This document shows, piece after piece, positions 47,506 through 56,393 of a stretch of DNA of 64,000 nucleotides. The stretch comes from Neglectibacter timonensis (GTDB lineage Bacteria > Bacillota > Clostridia > Oscillospirales > Acutalibacteraceae). The position numbers and the translations under genes were made by a program. How positions within the stretch are numbered: position 1 is the stretch's first letter; each line of letters starts with the position of its first letter. The notes under the pieces are model-generated. The model did no database searches. It saw nothing but the letters and a program-made list of their open reading frames with translations, and was not told where the DNA came from. Location: the NCBI RefSeq assembly GCF_900048895.1, contig NZ_LT160640.1:932814-996813 (forward strand), in the 5' to 3' direction.

Positions 47506-48360
47506 CTACATTGTATGGTACTGTCTGCGGTATTTCGCAGGCGTTATGCCTTCCATTCTCTTAAAGGTGCTGACAAAATTCCCCGCATAGGAAAATCCAA
47601 CCGCCAGAGCAATCTCCCCTACAGGGATCCTGCTGCTTAAAAGCAGCTCCTTGGCCCGGGAGATTCTGTATTTCAGCAGATATTCATAGGGGGTATACCC
47701 TGTGGTGGCTTCAAAGAGCTTTACCAAATGGCTGCGGCTGATAAATGCTGCTTTTGCCATCATCTCCAAATCGATATGGCCTTTATAGCTGCTGTGGATA
47801 AATTCCAGAACCTTGGCAACCGCCTCGTTCTGGTCGGCCATCTCCTCCGGTATGACAGCTACCAGCTGGTGGAGCATCACGGCGATCAGCTCGGAAGCAA
47901 TGGTCTCAAAATCGGTTTCCCGCTGAATTTTCAAATCCAGAATCCGCTGGATATTGTCCCGGCACGCTTCCGCTACCGCACCGGACAGTACGCCGCAATT
48001 TTTCTGCCGGATATACTCTGCAAATTTTTCAGAGCCTGAACCGGAAAAGTGAAGCCAGTAAAATTCCCACTGTCCGCCTTTCGGCGTCCTGTAGGAATGG
48101 GGACAGCCGGGCGCAACCAATGCCACGGAGCCCGGCTGCAGCTGATAGATACTGCCGCCATACTCCAAAACACCTCTTCCGCCGATCGTACAGAGAAGCA
48201 GGCAGTTGTCATTCCCCGTTTCCCGTTCTATGTGATAGCGGTCATTGCAAAAATGCCAGCCTGCGGACTGCACGCAGTAATAAAGCCTGCGGGCAAGAAC
48301 GCTGGGTGAATGTGCAATCAGCCGTACCCTCCCGAAATCTCCGTCCCTATCATATTCCAA
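47506..48360 (-). CDS. AraC-family transcriptional regulator
   Basis: A 284-residue protein: cupin sensor domain at about 40-130 (LEYGGSIYQLQPGSVALVAP, then GCPHSYRTP) and two HTH motifs at about 185-280 (LEMMAKAAFISRSHLVKLFE, then GEIALAVGFSYAGNFVSTFK). AraC regulators of this shape respond to sugars. The divergent gene across a 298-base gap is a likely target. Confidence 0.85.
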   Translation of the reverse strand: MEYDRDGDFGRVRLIAHSPSVLARRLYYCVQSAGWHFCNDRYHIERETGNDNCLLLCTIGGRGVLEYGGSIYQLQPGSVALVAPGCPHSYRTPKGGQWEFYWLHFSGSGSEKFAEYIRQKNCGVLSGAVAEACRDNIQRILDLKIQRETDFETIASELIAVMLHQLVAVIPEEMADQNEAVAKVLEFIHSSYKGHIDLEMMAKAAFISRSHLVKLFEATTGYTPYEYLLKYRISRAKELLLSSRIPVGEIALAVGFSYAGNFVSTFKRMEGITPAKYRRQYHTM

Positions 48361-48658
48361 CTTCCCACCCCCTTTTCGTCATTGTACCACGGCTCCGGCT
48401 CCCAAGGAAGCAAATTCTACCATGGGCCACAAAAATTAGCAAATCGTATTTCTTTTCTCTTCAGAACTTTTCATTTCCTTTCTCTTGGATTATGCTACTG
48501 ACTAAGAGGGCGCCGGATGGTTGGAAAGCCTGCAGCGGCAGGAACCCGCATTGCATGCAGGACCATCCTCCCAAATACAGAGAGGGCTGGACGGGAGAGA
48601 CGGATTGTTTGCCGGCCGTTTCCTTCCATTCCTCAGAGAAAGGAAGCTTTTAGACAGT

Positions 48659-49726
48659 ATGGCAGAAATGACAACACACGAGCGGGTTCAGCGTATGTTT
48701 GAACACCGTGAAGCAGACCGTGTCCCCATTACAGACGACCCTTGGGCGGGAACGATCCGCAGATGGCATCGTGAAGGAATGCCGGAGGGCGTCGATTGGC
48801 GGGACTATTTTGGAATTGACAAAATAGAGCGTATCTCCGTGGACATCACGCCCCGCTATGAGGAAAAAATCCTGGAAGAGACCGAAGATTACATTATTTC
48901 CACCACCCCTTGGGGCGTCACGCTGAAAAATTTTAAGCTGGAGGATTCCACTCCCGAATTCCTCGATTTTACAATCACCACTCCCGACAAGTGGGAGGAG
49001 GCAAAAAAGCGCATGCTGCCTACGCCCGACCGGATCGATTGGGATCTGCTCAAACGGAATTATCCCAAATGGAAGGCAAACGGAAGCTGGATTCAGGCTG
49101 CATTTTGGTTCGGTTTCGACGTTACTCATTCCTGGACGGTGGGTACGGAAACCTTCCTCATCGCCCTGTTGGAGGAACCGGAATGGGCCATGGATATGTT
49201 CAACACCTATCTGGATATGTGCATCTCCCTGTATGAACAGATATGGGACGCGGGATATCAATTTGACAGCATCTTCTGGTGGGACGACATGGGATATAAA
49301 AACTCTCAGTTCTTTTCGCTGAATACCTATCGGGAACTTCTAAAGCCTGTCCACAAACGCGCTGTGGAATGGGCGCATTCCCGGGGCGTCAAGGCCCATC
49401 TGCACTCCTGCGGCGACATCATGCCCTTTGTGCCGGAGCTGGTGGAAATTGGTGTGGACGCTCTCAACCCGCTGGAGGTTAAGGCCGGTATGAAGCCTAA
49501 AGAGCTGAAGCAGCGTTTTGGTTCCGACCTGGTTTTCCACGGAGGGGTCAACGCCGTTCTCTGGGACGACAAAGAGGCCATCGGGGAGGAAATCCGAAGC
49601 CTGATTCCCACGATGAAGGAAAACGGCGGCTATATTTTCTCCTCCGACCATTCCATTCCCAACTCAGTCAGTCTGGAAAACATGTGGAGCATTATCAATC
49701 TGATCAAGGAAGTGGGCAAATACTAA
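48659..49726 (+). CDS. Uroporphyrinogen decarboxylase-family protein
   Basis: A 355-residue protein from the ATG at 48659 (AAAGGAAGC upstream). The fold's hallmarks are visible: TTHERVQRMFEHREADRVPI near the start, GVKAHLHSCGDIMPFVPELV and GVDALNPLEVKAGMKPKELK. The HSCGDI and family type fit corrinoid-dependent methyltransferases (MtaA/CmuA relatives) rather than haem synthesis. Alone here, with an AraC regulator opposite. Substrate unknown. Confidence 0.75.
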   Translation: MAEMTTHERVQRMFEHREADRVPITDDPWAGTIRRWHREGMPEGVDWRDYFGIDKIERISVDITPRYEEKILEETEDYIISTTPWGVTLKNFKLEDSTPEFLDFTITTPDKWEEAKKRMLPTPDRIDWDLLKRNYPKWKANGSWIQAAFWFGFDVTHSWTVGTETFLIALLEEPEWAMDMFNTYLDMCISLYEQIWDAGYQFDSIFWWDDMGYKNSQFFSLNTYRELLKPVHKRAVEWAHSRGVKAHLHSCGDIMPFVPELVEIGVDALNPLEVKAGMKPKELKQRFGSDLVFHGGVNAVLWDDKEAIGEEIRSLIPTMKENGGYIFSSDHSIPNSVSLENMWSIINLIKEVGKY

Positions 49727-49765
49727 AAGCTTTTCTCCTCCGTAGCTGAAGGACAAGAGCAAAAG

Positions 49766-49798
49766 GGGCCGCTGCAGATGACTCTCTGCAGCGGCCCC
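49766..49798. repeat. 33-bp palindromic repeat, copy 1
   Basis: GGGCCGCTGCAGA and its complement around TGACTC, identical to copy 2. With one extra G at 49765 the stem is 14 bp. Possibly the terminator of the upstream gene, though no T-run follows. Confidence 0.7.
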
Positions 49799-49996
49799 AG
49801 CTTGTCGAAAAAGATCGTTTCGCCAAGCTGGGGAATTTTGCTGAGTAGCTTAGTGTCTTAAAAATAGCCATTTATGAGCAAAATTCCTCTGAATCAACGC
49901 GGAAGAGGGACCCTGACGGTCCCCGCAGAACCCGGGTTCTGTCCATACCTTTCCTCCCTCCGAAACCGTTGGCTCTTACGTTTATCGACAGACTGA

Positions 49997-50029
49997 GGGC
50001 CGCTGCAGATGACTCTCTGCAGCGGCCCC
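49997..50029. repeat. 33-bp palindromic repeat, copy 2
   Basis: Exact copy of 49766-49798, 231 bases on. Followed by TTCTTTTTC on the + strand, so it can act as a rho-independent terminator there, and it forms a hairpin just after the glgP stop on the - strand. Confidence 0.7.
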
Positions 50030-50038
50030 TTCTTTTTC

Positions 50039-52297
50039 TTACTTTAAATGCCAAATATCCTTGTTGTACTGATCTATCGCACGGTCAGAGGAGAAGAAGC
50101 CTGCTTTTGCAATATTCACAAGCATCTTCCTGGCCCATGCGGTACGGTCCTCATACTCGCCGAGGGCCTTTTCCTTTTCTGCAATATAGCTCTTCAGATC
50201 CAGCAGCGCCATGAACCAGTCTTTATGGGTCATATCCTTATAGAGCCGCGCCAGATTTTCCGGATCCCCCAGCCGCATCATCTCCGGGCTAATGATAAAA
50301 TCGACCAATCCGGCAATTTCCGGGTCGGCAGGATAGAAGTCCCCAGGATGGTAGGCCTGCTTTTCATAGAGCGCTATCACCTCTTCGCTGGACTTTCCAA
50401 AGATATAGATGTTCTCCTCGCCAACCAGGTCGTGAATTTCCACATTGGCTCCGTCCATAGTCCCCAGGGTCACTGCGCCGTTGAGCATGAACTTCATGTT
50501 TCCGGTACCGCTGGCCTCTTTGGACGCCAGCGAAATCTGCTCTGAAATGTCGCAGGCAGGAATCAGCTTTTCCGCCTTGGTCACATTGTAATTTTCCACC
50601 ATCACAATCCGCAGCCAGGGGCTCACCTCCGGATCCTTCGCAATCATATCCTGGAGACAGAGGATCAGATGGATGATATCCTTTGCGATGATATAAGCAG
50701 GGGCAGCTTTGGCGCCGAACAGCAAGGTGAGCGGCCGCTTCGGTTTGTTCCCAGCTTTAATCTGCCGGTACTTCCAGATGATATAGAGGGCGTTCATCTG
50801 CTGGCGTTTATACTCATGCAGACGCTTGATCTGGATGTCATAAATGGAAGTTTCATCAATGCTGATCTGTTCGGAAGCTTCCAGATATTCCTTCAGCGCA
50901 TGCTTATTATTTTGTTTGATCTCCAGCAGCCTGTTCAGCACGGTTTCATCGTCCCGGAAAGCCAGCAGCTTTTCCAGCTCGCCCGCGTCCTTTTTCCAGC
51001 CGCTTCCGATCAGCTCGGTGATAAGGGCGGAAAGCGCCGGGTTACAATGCATCAGCCATCGGCGGAAGGTGATGCCGTTGGTTTTGTTGTTGAACTTTTC
51101 CGGATAGATGTCATGGAACACCTTCAGCTCAGAGGATTTCAGAATCTCCGTATGCAGCGCCGCCACGCCGTTGACAGAAAAGCCATAGTGTATATCCATG
51201 TGGGCCATATGCACCAGGTTGCCGTCATCGATGATTGACAGTTTGGGATCCCCATACTTTTCCCTGACCCGGCGGTCAAGCTCCCGGATGATGGGCATAA
51301 GCTGCGGAACGGCTTCCTCCAGATAGTCGACAGGCCATTTTTCCAGCGCCTCCGCCAGAATCGTATGGTTGGTATAAGCGCAGGTTTGGGTGACGATGGA
51401 GATCGCTTCCTCCATGGAAATACCGTCCTTCATCATCAGCCGGATCAATTCCGGAATGATCATGGAAGGATGGGTATCGTTGATCTGGATAACGGCGTGC
51501 TTCGCCAAATCCCGCATGGCATAACCCTTCCCGGCAAGCTCTTTCAGGATGAGCTGGGCAGCGTTGCTGACCATAAAGTATTGCTGATACACCCGCAGCA
51601 GGCGGCCGGCGCGGTCGCTGTCATCCGGATAGAGGAACAGCGTCAGGTTATGGGGAATGTCGGTCTTGTCAAAATCAATGCCGTCCTTCACCATAGCTTC
51701 ATCCGGCGCCTCAATATCAAACAGATGAAGCTTATTTTTCCCGTTATCATAGCCCGCTACGTCGATGTCGTACATGACGGAACGCAGGGTAAAATCCCGA
51801 AAGGGCACTTCAAAGCTGACTCCTGTCTTCTGCAGCCATCCTTCCGGCTTTATCCAGGGGTTCGGCCTTTCCGCCTGCTTGTGGTCCTTGAAATACTGTT
51901 CAAACAGGCCGAAGTGGTAATTCAGCCCCACGCCGTCCCCGCTGAGGCCAAGTGTGGCTACGGAATCCAGATAGCAGGCCGCCAGGCGTCCCAGACCGCC
52001 GTTCCCCAGAGAGGGTTCTGGCTCCAGCTCTTCCAAATCGGACAGCTTTTTTCCGGCTTCCGCCAACACCGCCCTGACTTCATCATACATTCCCAAATTG
52101 ATCAGGTTGTTGGACAGCAGCTTTCCGATGAGAAACTCCGCGGAAACATAGTAAAGCTTCCTGTCCCCCGTTATGGCCGGCACAGCCTGCAGCCTTTCCT
52201 TGGTCAGCTGAAGCAGCGCCTGGTAGATCTCTGTGTTTTCGGCCTCCTGAAGCGTCTTCCCGCCCAGCTTCTGTGTCAATTCTTCTTTCAGCGCCAT
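50039..52297 (-). CDS. glgP: Glycogen/maltodextrin phosphorylase
   Basis: A 752-residue enzyme from the ATG at 52297 (AGGAGG 7 bases upstream). It releases glucose-1-phosphate from alpha-1,4-glucan ends. Conserved: [20 protein letters not shown] near residue 90, and the PLP-lysine region [20 protein letters not shown] near 635 with EASGTGNMK. Third gene of a glucan operon with a GH13 enzyme and malQ. Confidence 0.93.
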   Translation of the reverse strand: MALKEELTQKLGGKTLQEAENTEIYQALLQLTKERLQAVPAITGDRKLYYVSAEFLIGKLLSNNLINLGMYDEVRAVLAEAGKKLSDLEELEPEPSLGNGGLGRLAACYLDSVATLGLSGDGVGLNYHFGLFEQYFKDHKQAERPNPWIKPEGWLQKTGVSFEVPFRDFTLRSVMYDIDVAGYDNGKNKLHLFDIEAPDEAMVKDGIDFDKTDIPHNLTLFLYPDDSDRAGRLLRVYQQYFMVSNAAQLILKELAGKGYAMRDLAKHAVIQINDTHPSMIIPELIRLMMKDGISMEEAISIVTQTCAYTNHTILAEALEKWPVDYLEEAVPQLMPIIRELDRRVREKYGDPKLSIIDDGNLVHMAHMDIHYGFSVNGVAALHTEILKSSELKVFHDIYPEKFNNKTNGITFRRWLMHCNPALSALITELIGSGWKKDAGELEKLLAFRDDETVLNRLLEIKQNNKHALKEYLEASEQISIDETSIYDIQIKRLHEYKRQQMNALYIIWKYRQIKAGNKPKRPLTLLFGAKAAPAYIIAKDIIHLILCLQDMIAKDPEVSPWLRIVMVENYNVTKAEKLIPACDISEQISLASKEASGTGNMKFMLNGAVTLGTMDGANVEIHDLVGEENIYIFGKSSEEVIALYEKQAYHPGDFYPADPEIAGLVDFIISPEMMRLGDPENLARLYKDMTHKDWFMALLDLKSYIAEKEKALGEYEDRTAWARKMLVNIAKAGFFSSDRAIDQYNKDIWHLK

Positions 52298-52324
52298 ATC
52301 GAATCCTCCTGTCATCGTCATTTT

Positions 52325-53818
52325 TCAGCGGTCGCGGCCATAGAGCTTTGTCAGCCGCGCCATCTTTTGGGCCAGAGCCATATCCATCTGATCCTTTGTC
52401 ATCCTCCAGCGCCAGTTATTGCCGCCCAGGGTCGAGGGTGTATTGATACGCGCCTCGCTTCCGAGATTCAGATAGTCCTGCATGGGAACGACTGCCAGGT
52501 CGGCCACGCTTCCCAGAGCAGCCCGGATGAAGCCCCAGTTTCCGTCGGTATCATCCGGAAGCCCCATATATTCCAGAGCCAGGGCCACGTCTTCAGGACC
52601 TGCCGTAGAAAACCAGCCCCGCACCGTATCGTTATCGTGAGTTCCGGTATAAACCACACAATGATTCTGGTAATTATGGGGCATATAATCGCTCTCTTCC
52701 CGGGAATCAAAAGCGAATTCCAGCACCTTCATGCCAGGATATCCGCTGCTCTTCAGCAAGCGCTTTACCGCGGGCGTCAGATACCCCAGATCCTCCGCAA
52801 TGATGTTCGCGTTGCCCAGCGCCTTGTTAACTGCGCCTACAAACGCCATGCCGGGCCCTTGCCGCCAGCGTCCGTTCCGGGCGGTTTCATCTCCATAGGG
52901 TATTGCGTAATAGCTTTCCAAGCCACGGAAATGGTCGATACGCAGCACATCCACTAAAGTGAGATTTGCTTTCAGCCGTTTGATCCACCACTGGAAACCA
53001 TCTTTTTCCATCTCATCCCAGCGGTAAAGCGGATTGCCCCAAAGCTGGCCGTCCTCTGAGAAGGCGTCCGGCGGGCATCCGGCCACCTCGGTGGGCACAT
53101 TGTTCTCATCCAGCTGAAACAGCCCGGGATTGGCCCATACATCTGCGCTGTCCATGGCGACATAGATCGGCGCGTCCCCGATAATGGAGATTCCCTTCTC
53201 ATTGGCATACTTTTTCAGTTTCGTCCACTGCTCAAAGAAAAGATACTGTACGAAGATGTGATACTCGATATCCTCCGCGCATTTCGCCTTCCATTTTTTC
53301 AGCGCTTCCGGACGGCGCATCCGGATATCTTCTTCCCATTCATTCCAGGCGCGAAGCCCCATCTGGGCCTTCACCGCCATGTAGAGGGCATAATCCTCCA
53401 CCCAGCCGGCGTTCTTCTTGCGGAATTTTTCCAAAGCCTTTTTGTCCGTGAAATTGGAAAAAGCTTTCCGCAGCACCTTTTCACGGTGCTCATAGATGGT
53501 GCCGTAGTCCACCTGGGTTTTGCTTTCTCCCCACTTGACCTTTTTGCAGCGTCCTTTTTTCAGCAGTCCCTGCTCGCACAGGAATTCCAGATCTACAAAA
53601 TAGGGGTTGCCGGCAAATGCAGAAAAACTCTGATAGGGGCTGTCGCCGTAGCTGGTGGGGCCCAGCGGCAGAACCTGCCAGTACTTCTGCCCCGCCTCCG
53701 CGAGAAAATCTACCCATTTGTAGGCGGCCTTTCCAAACGTGCCGATTCCGTACTTAGAGGGCAGGCTGCTCACAGGTAGAAGTACGCCCGCCGCTCTGGT
53801 CATCCAGGTTTTCGCCAT
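52325..53818 (-). CDS. malQ: 4-alpha-glucanotransferase (amylomaltase)
   Basis: A 497-residue GH77 enzyme. N-terminus GVLLPVSSLPSKYGIGTFG, nucleophile region VDVLRIDHFRGLESYYAIP, acid/base region ANIIAEDLGYLTPAVKRLL and the VYTGTHDNDTVRGWF end motif. It transfers maltodextrin segments to make longer chains for the phosphorylase encoded 27 bases downstream. Confidence 0.93.
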   Translation of the reverse strand: MAKTWMTRAAGVLLPVSSLPSKYGIGTFGKAAYKWVDFLAEAGQKYWQVLPLGPTSYGDSPYQSFSAFAGNPYFVDLEFLCEQGLLKKGRCKKVKWGESKTQVDYGTIYEHREKVLRKAFSNFTDKKALEKFRKKNAGWVEDYALYMAVKAQMGLRAWNEWEEDIRMRRPEALKKWKAKCAEDIEYHIFVQYLFFEQWTKLKKYANEKGISIIGDAPIYVAMDSADVWANPGLFQLDENNVPTEVAGCPPDAFSEDGQLWGNPLYRWDEMEKDGFQWWIKRLKANLTLVDVLRIDHFRGLESYYAIPYGDETARNGRWRQGPGMAFVGAVNKALGNANIIAEDLGYLTPAVKRLLKSSGYPGMKVLEFAFDSREESDYMPHNYQNHCVVYTGTHDNDTVRGWFSTAGPEDVALALEYMGLPDDTDGNWGFIRAALGSVADLAVVPMQDYLNLGSEARINTPSTLGGNNWRWRMTKDQMDMALAQKMARLTKLYGRDR

Positions 53819-53833
53819 GGTGTTACACTCCTT

Positions 53834-55114
53834 TTATACGCGCAGAACCAGAGGTTCCCCTGTGGTCTCCGCCTTTTTATTCTTTACAGTGACAGTGCTG
53901 TCATCCAAAAGATTCCGGTATTCCCCATCCGGCAGGCCGATTGCCGCTTCACCCTGTTTTCCCTTCAGGCTGAACACTCCCGCAATTGTCTGACTGCCCA
54001 GGCTCCAACGGATGGAAACCAGATCCGCCGCGTCGTCCGCCTCCATCTCGAAAATGCCTGTACCGAAGATTTCCTCCTTCTTCAAAGCGCACAGCTTCTG
54101 AAGAAGAGGGGTGATGGAAAGACCGGTATTCCAGTTCACAGTATCCTTCACAAACAGGTCGGGACGGTGGTCGCTGCATACCTCCTGTCCGCCGTAAATC
54201 AGGGGCATGCCTTTGAGCAGGAAATAGAAAGCTGTCCAGTTGCGCAGCATTTTTTGATCGGGTATCAAAGCCTTTGCCCGCTGGCGGTCATGGTTTTCCA
54301 GGTTACGCAGCTTGACATAATTCGCCGGATAGATCGCCTCTTGCTGCCAGATCGCGTCGGTATAAACGCTGAGCGGGATTTGTCCCTGCAGGTAGGCGTC
54401 ATATTTTCCGCGGATGTCATAATCATAGCAGAGATCGAACGCGCTGTAGACCTCGCAGTCTGAAGCGGCGTAAAAGCCGCGGTTGCGGTTATCGAGAATG
54501 AATTCCGGTTCCACCGATTCCGAAAGCCAGATACAGCCCGGGCGCACCTGCTCCACCGCGGCCCTTGCCTTCAGCCAGAAATCCATGGGCACCAGCGGGG
54601 CCACGTCACAGCGGAAGCCGTCGATATAGTTTGCCCAGAAGCAGAGGGTTTCGATCTGATAGTCCCAAAGCTCCGGATGAGAATAATCCAAATCCACGAT
54701 ATCCGTCCATTCCGCGGTTTTGTTGCCCATTTTCCCGTCCGGCTTCCGGTAAAACCATTCGGGGTGGTTTTCCACCAGCCAGCTGTCCGGGGAAGTGTGG
54801 TTGTACACCACATCGATGATGCATTTCATGTCTCTGCGATGGATTTCCCGAACCAGATGTTCAAAATCCTCCATCGTGCCGAATTCCGGGTTGATCTTGC
54901 GGTAATCCGCAATTGCATAAGGACTTCCAAGGTCGCCCTTTCTTTCCTTCTGGCCGATGGGATGAATGGGCATGAGCCAAATGACGTCGGTGCCCAACGC
55001 CCGGATGCGGTCCAGGTCCTTCTCCAAGGCGGCAAAGGTCCCTTCCTCTGTGTGATTGCGCACGAAAACCGAATACATTGTTTGACGGCGCAGGTCAGTG
55101 CTGGTATTCCTCAT
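53834..55114 (-). CDS. GH13 alpha-amylase-family enzyme
   Basis: A 426-residue intracellular enzyme (no signal peptide). GH13 regions: DVVYNHTS (I), GFRCDVAPL (II, with the nucleophile D), WLSESVE (III) and RNLENHDRQ (IV, with LENHD in place of the usual xxxHD). Small size fits maltogenic or maltodextrin-degrading amylases. First gene of the operon, controlled by the LacI-type operator upstream. Confidence 0.85.
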   Translation of the reverse strand: MRNTSTDLRRQTMYSVFVRNHTEEGTFAALEKDLDRIRALGTDVIWLMPIHPIGQKERKGDLGSPYAIADYRKINPEFGTMEDFEHLVREIHRRDMKCIIDVVYNHTSPDSWLVENHPEWFYRKPDGKMGNKTAEWTDIVDLDYSHPELWDYQIETLCFWANYIDGFRCDVAPLVPMDFWLKARAAVEQVRPGCIWLSESVEPEFILDNRNRGFYAASDCEVYSAFDLCYDYDIRGKYDAYLQGQIPLSVYTDAIWQQEAIYPANYVKLRNLENHDRQRAKALIPDQKMLRNWTAFYFLLKGMPLIYGGQEVCSDHRPDLFVKDTVNWNTGLSITPLLQKLCALKKEEIFGTGIFEMEADDAADLVSIRWSLGSQTIAGVFSLKGKQGEAAIGLPDGEYRNLLDDSTVTVKNKKAETTGEPLVLRV

Positions 55115-55157
55115 AGTATCTTCTCCCTTTCTGGCAATATTGTCCGCTTCTTTTTTC

Positions 55158-55184
55158 TGATATCGTTTTCTGATAACGTTTTCA
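55158..55184. promoter_or_regulatory. LacI-family operator of the glucan operon
   Basis: TGATAACGTTTTCA (55171-55184) is a near-palindromic LacI/GalR-type site with the central CG. A second, degenerate copy TGATATCGTTTTCT abuts it (55158-55171). They lie just downstream of the promoter and next to the lacI-type gene. Confidence 0.75.
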
Positions 55185-55197
55185 GAATTTGCCCTTT

Positions 55198-55226
55198 ATT
55201 ATACCTGTTTTCCTGTTATAAAACAA
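55198..55226 (-). promoter_or_regulatory. Promoter of the glucan operon
   Basis: On the minus strand TTGTTT (55226-55221), 17 bases, TATAAT (55203-55198). The -35 lies inside the end of the lacI-type gene. Confidence 0.7.
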
Positions 55227-56244
55227 GAGGTTCCTCCAACTTCACAAAACTTTCCCCTTCGAAGAACTCCGCGGGAAACACCAGATGGCTGCTCTGCCTT
55301 CCCTGTTCGATACAGCCAATCAGCACCCCGACTCCGCTTTCCGCCATAGCCTCACCCGGCTGTCTGACCGTCGCGAGAGACGGAACGGAAAAACGTCCCG
55401 CTTCAATCCCATCGAAGCCGATCACCGCGATATCCTCTGGAACCCGCAGGCCCGCCTCATGAATTGCCCGCATGGCGCCCAGCGCCAGCACGTCTGCAAT
55501 ACAGAACAGGCAGGTGATATGTTCTTCCTGTCTGAGCAGTTTCTTCGCGGCAGAGTATCCAGCCTCCATACTGAAGGAGTCCGCCTTGATAATACGCCCC
55601 TCTGCAGAGCCGCAATCCCAAAGCGCCTGCTGAAACGCGCTGACCCGCAGGCCGCTCACACTGGTCTCCCTCTCATGGAACCCCATCACCGCAACTCTGC
55701 GGTGCCCGGCACGCCATACCCGACGCCCCACCTCGTAAGTCTCCCGGTAATCGTCGATGGAAACGCTGGAATACCGGCTGTCCTCCACCCGGTCCCGGTT
55801 CATCATCATGGCCAGCATCACATAGGGAACGCTCAGCAGATCCAGCTTTTCCCTGCCATGCTCAAAATTTCCACCCAAAAAAAGAATGCCCATTGGTTTC
55901 TTTTCCTTAACCAGGGAGACGGCCTCCTCCACCTCATCCTCCAGCGGGTCAATCGGGTGCAGGTACATCAGATACCCTTTTTCCTCTAAAACCCTCTGAA
56001 CCACGTCCAGCATACGTACAAAGAATGGGTTGGAAAAGCCCTTTACCACAATCCCCACCGCTTTCACGGCTTCCCGCTTCAAATTTCTGGCGCTGTTATT
56101 GGGAATATAGTGGTATTTCTCAATCGCCCGCAGTACCTTTTCCCGGGTCTCCTGCCGGATATATCCTTGACCGTTTAAAACACGCGACACCGTACTGACA
56201 CTGACGCCTGCATGGCGTGCGATATCCTTCATATTTACTTCCAT
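55216..56244 (-). CDS. LacI-family repressor (maltodextrin type)
   Basis: A 342-residue protein. HTH MKDIARHAGVSVSTVSRVLN at the N-terminus, hinge around residues 50-60, then a periplasmic-binding-protein-like effector domain (GIVVKGFSNPFFVRMLDVVQ, then AVIGFDGIEAGRFSVPSLAT). It probably represses the glucan operon directly downstream through the operators at 55158-55184. Confidence 0.9.
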   Translation of the reverse strand: MEVNMKDIARHAGVSVSTVSRVLNGQGYIRQETREKVLRAIEKYHYIPNNSARNLKREAVKAVGIVVKGFSNPFFVRMLDVVQRVLEEKGYLMYLHPIDPLEDEVEEAVSLVKEKKPMGILFLGGNFEHGREKLDLLSVPYVMLAMMMNRDRVEDSRYSSVSIDDYRETYEVGRRVWRAGHRRVAVMGFHERETSVSGLRVSAFQQALWDCGSAEGRIIKADSFSMEAGYSAAKKLLRQEEHITCLFCIADVLALGAMRAIHEAGLRVPEDIAVIGFDGIEAGRFSVPSLATVRQPGEAMAESGVGVLIGCIEQGRQSSHLVFPAEFFEGESFVKLEEPLVL

Positions 56245-56287
56245 ATTTCCTCGCAGTCTTTCTTTCTCCCTTCACATTCGCTGATTT

Positions 56288-56316
56288 AGTATAACATCCA
56301 TACGGAATACCCGCAA
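56288..56316 (-). promoter_or_regulatory. Promoter of the lacI-type gene
   Basis: TTGCGG (56316-56311), 17 bases, TATACT (56293-56288) on the minus strand. Confidence 0.55.
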
Positions 56317-56334
56317 GGGGATTCCTGTTGGGAA

Positions 56335-56363
56335 TTGCCAAATTTTGGAAATAGCGTTATAAT
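56335..56363 (+). promoter_or_regulatory. recQ promoter
   Basis: TTGCCA (56335-56340), 17 bases, TATAAT (56358-56363), 30 bases before the start codon. Confidence 0.7.
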
Positions 56364-56393
56364 TCCACTAGTAATAAAGTGAGGGAAAACGAC

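Larger units (their letters stand above)
49727..50038. other. Intergenic region with repeats
   Basis: 312 bases between convergent genes containing two copies of a 33-bp hairpin (49766-49798 and 49997-50029) and an 11-bp inverted repeat GGAATTTTGCT/AGCAAAATTCC (49832-49842, 49877-49887). No gene seen. Confidence 0.6.

Noticed and set aside
49872-50054. 60-codon minus-strand frame after glgP
   Set aside because: It runs through the 33-bp palindrome and has basic low-complexity composition with no RBS.
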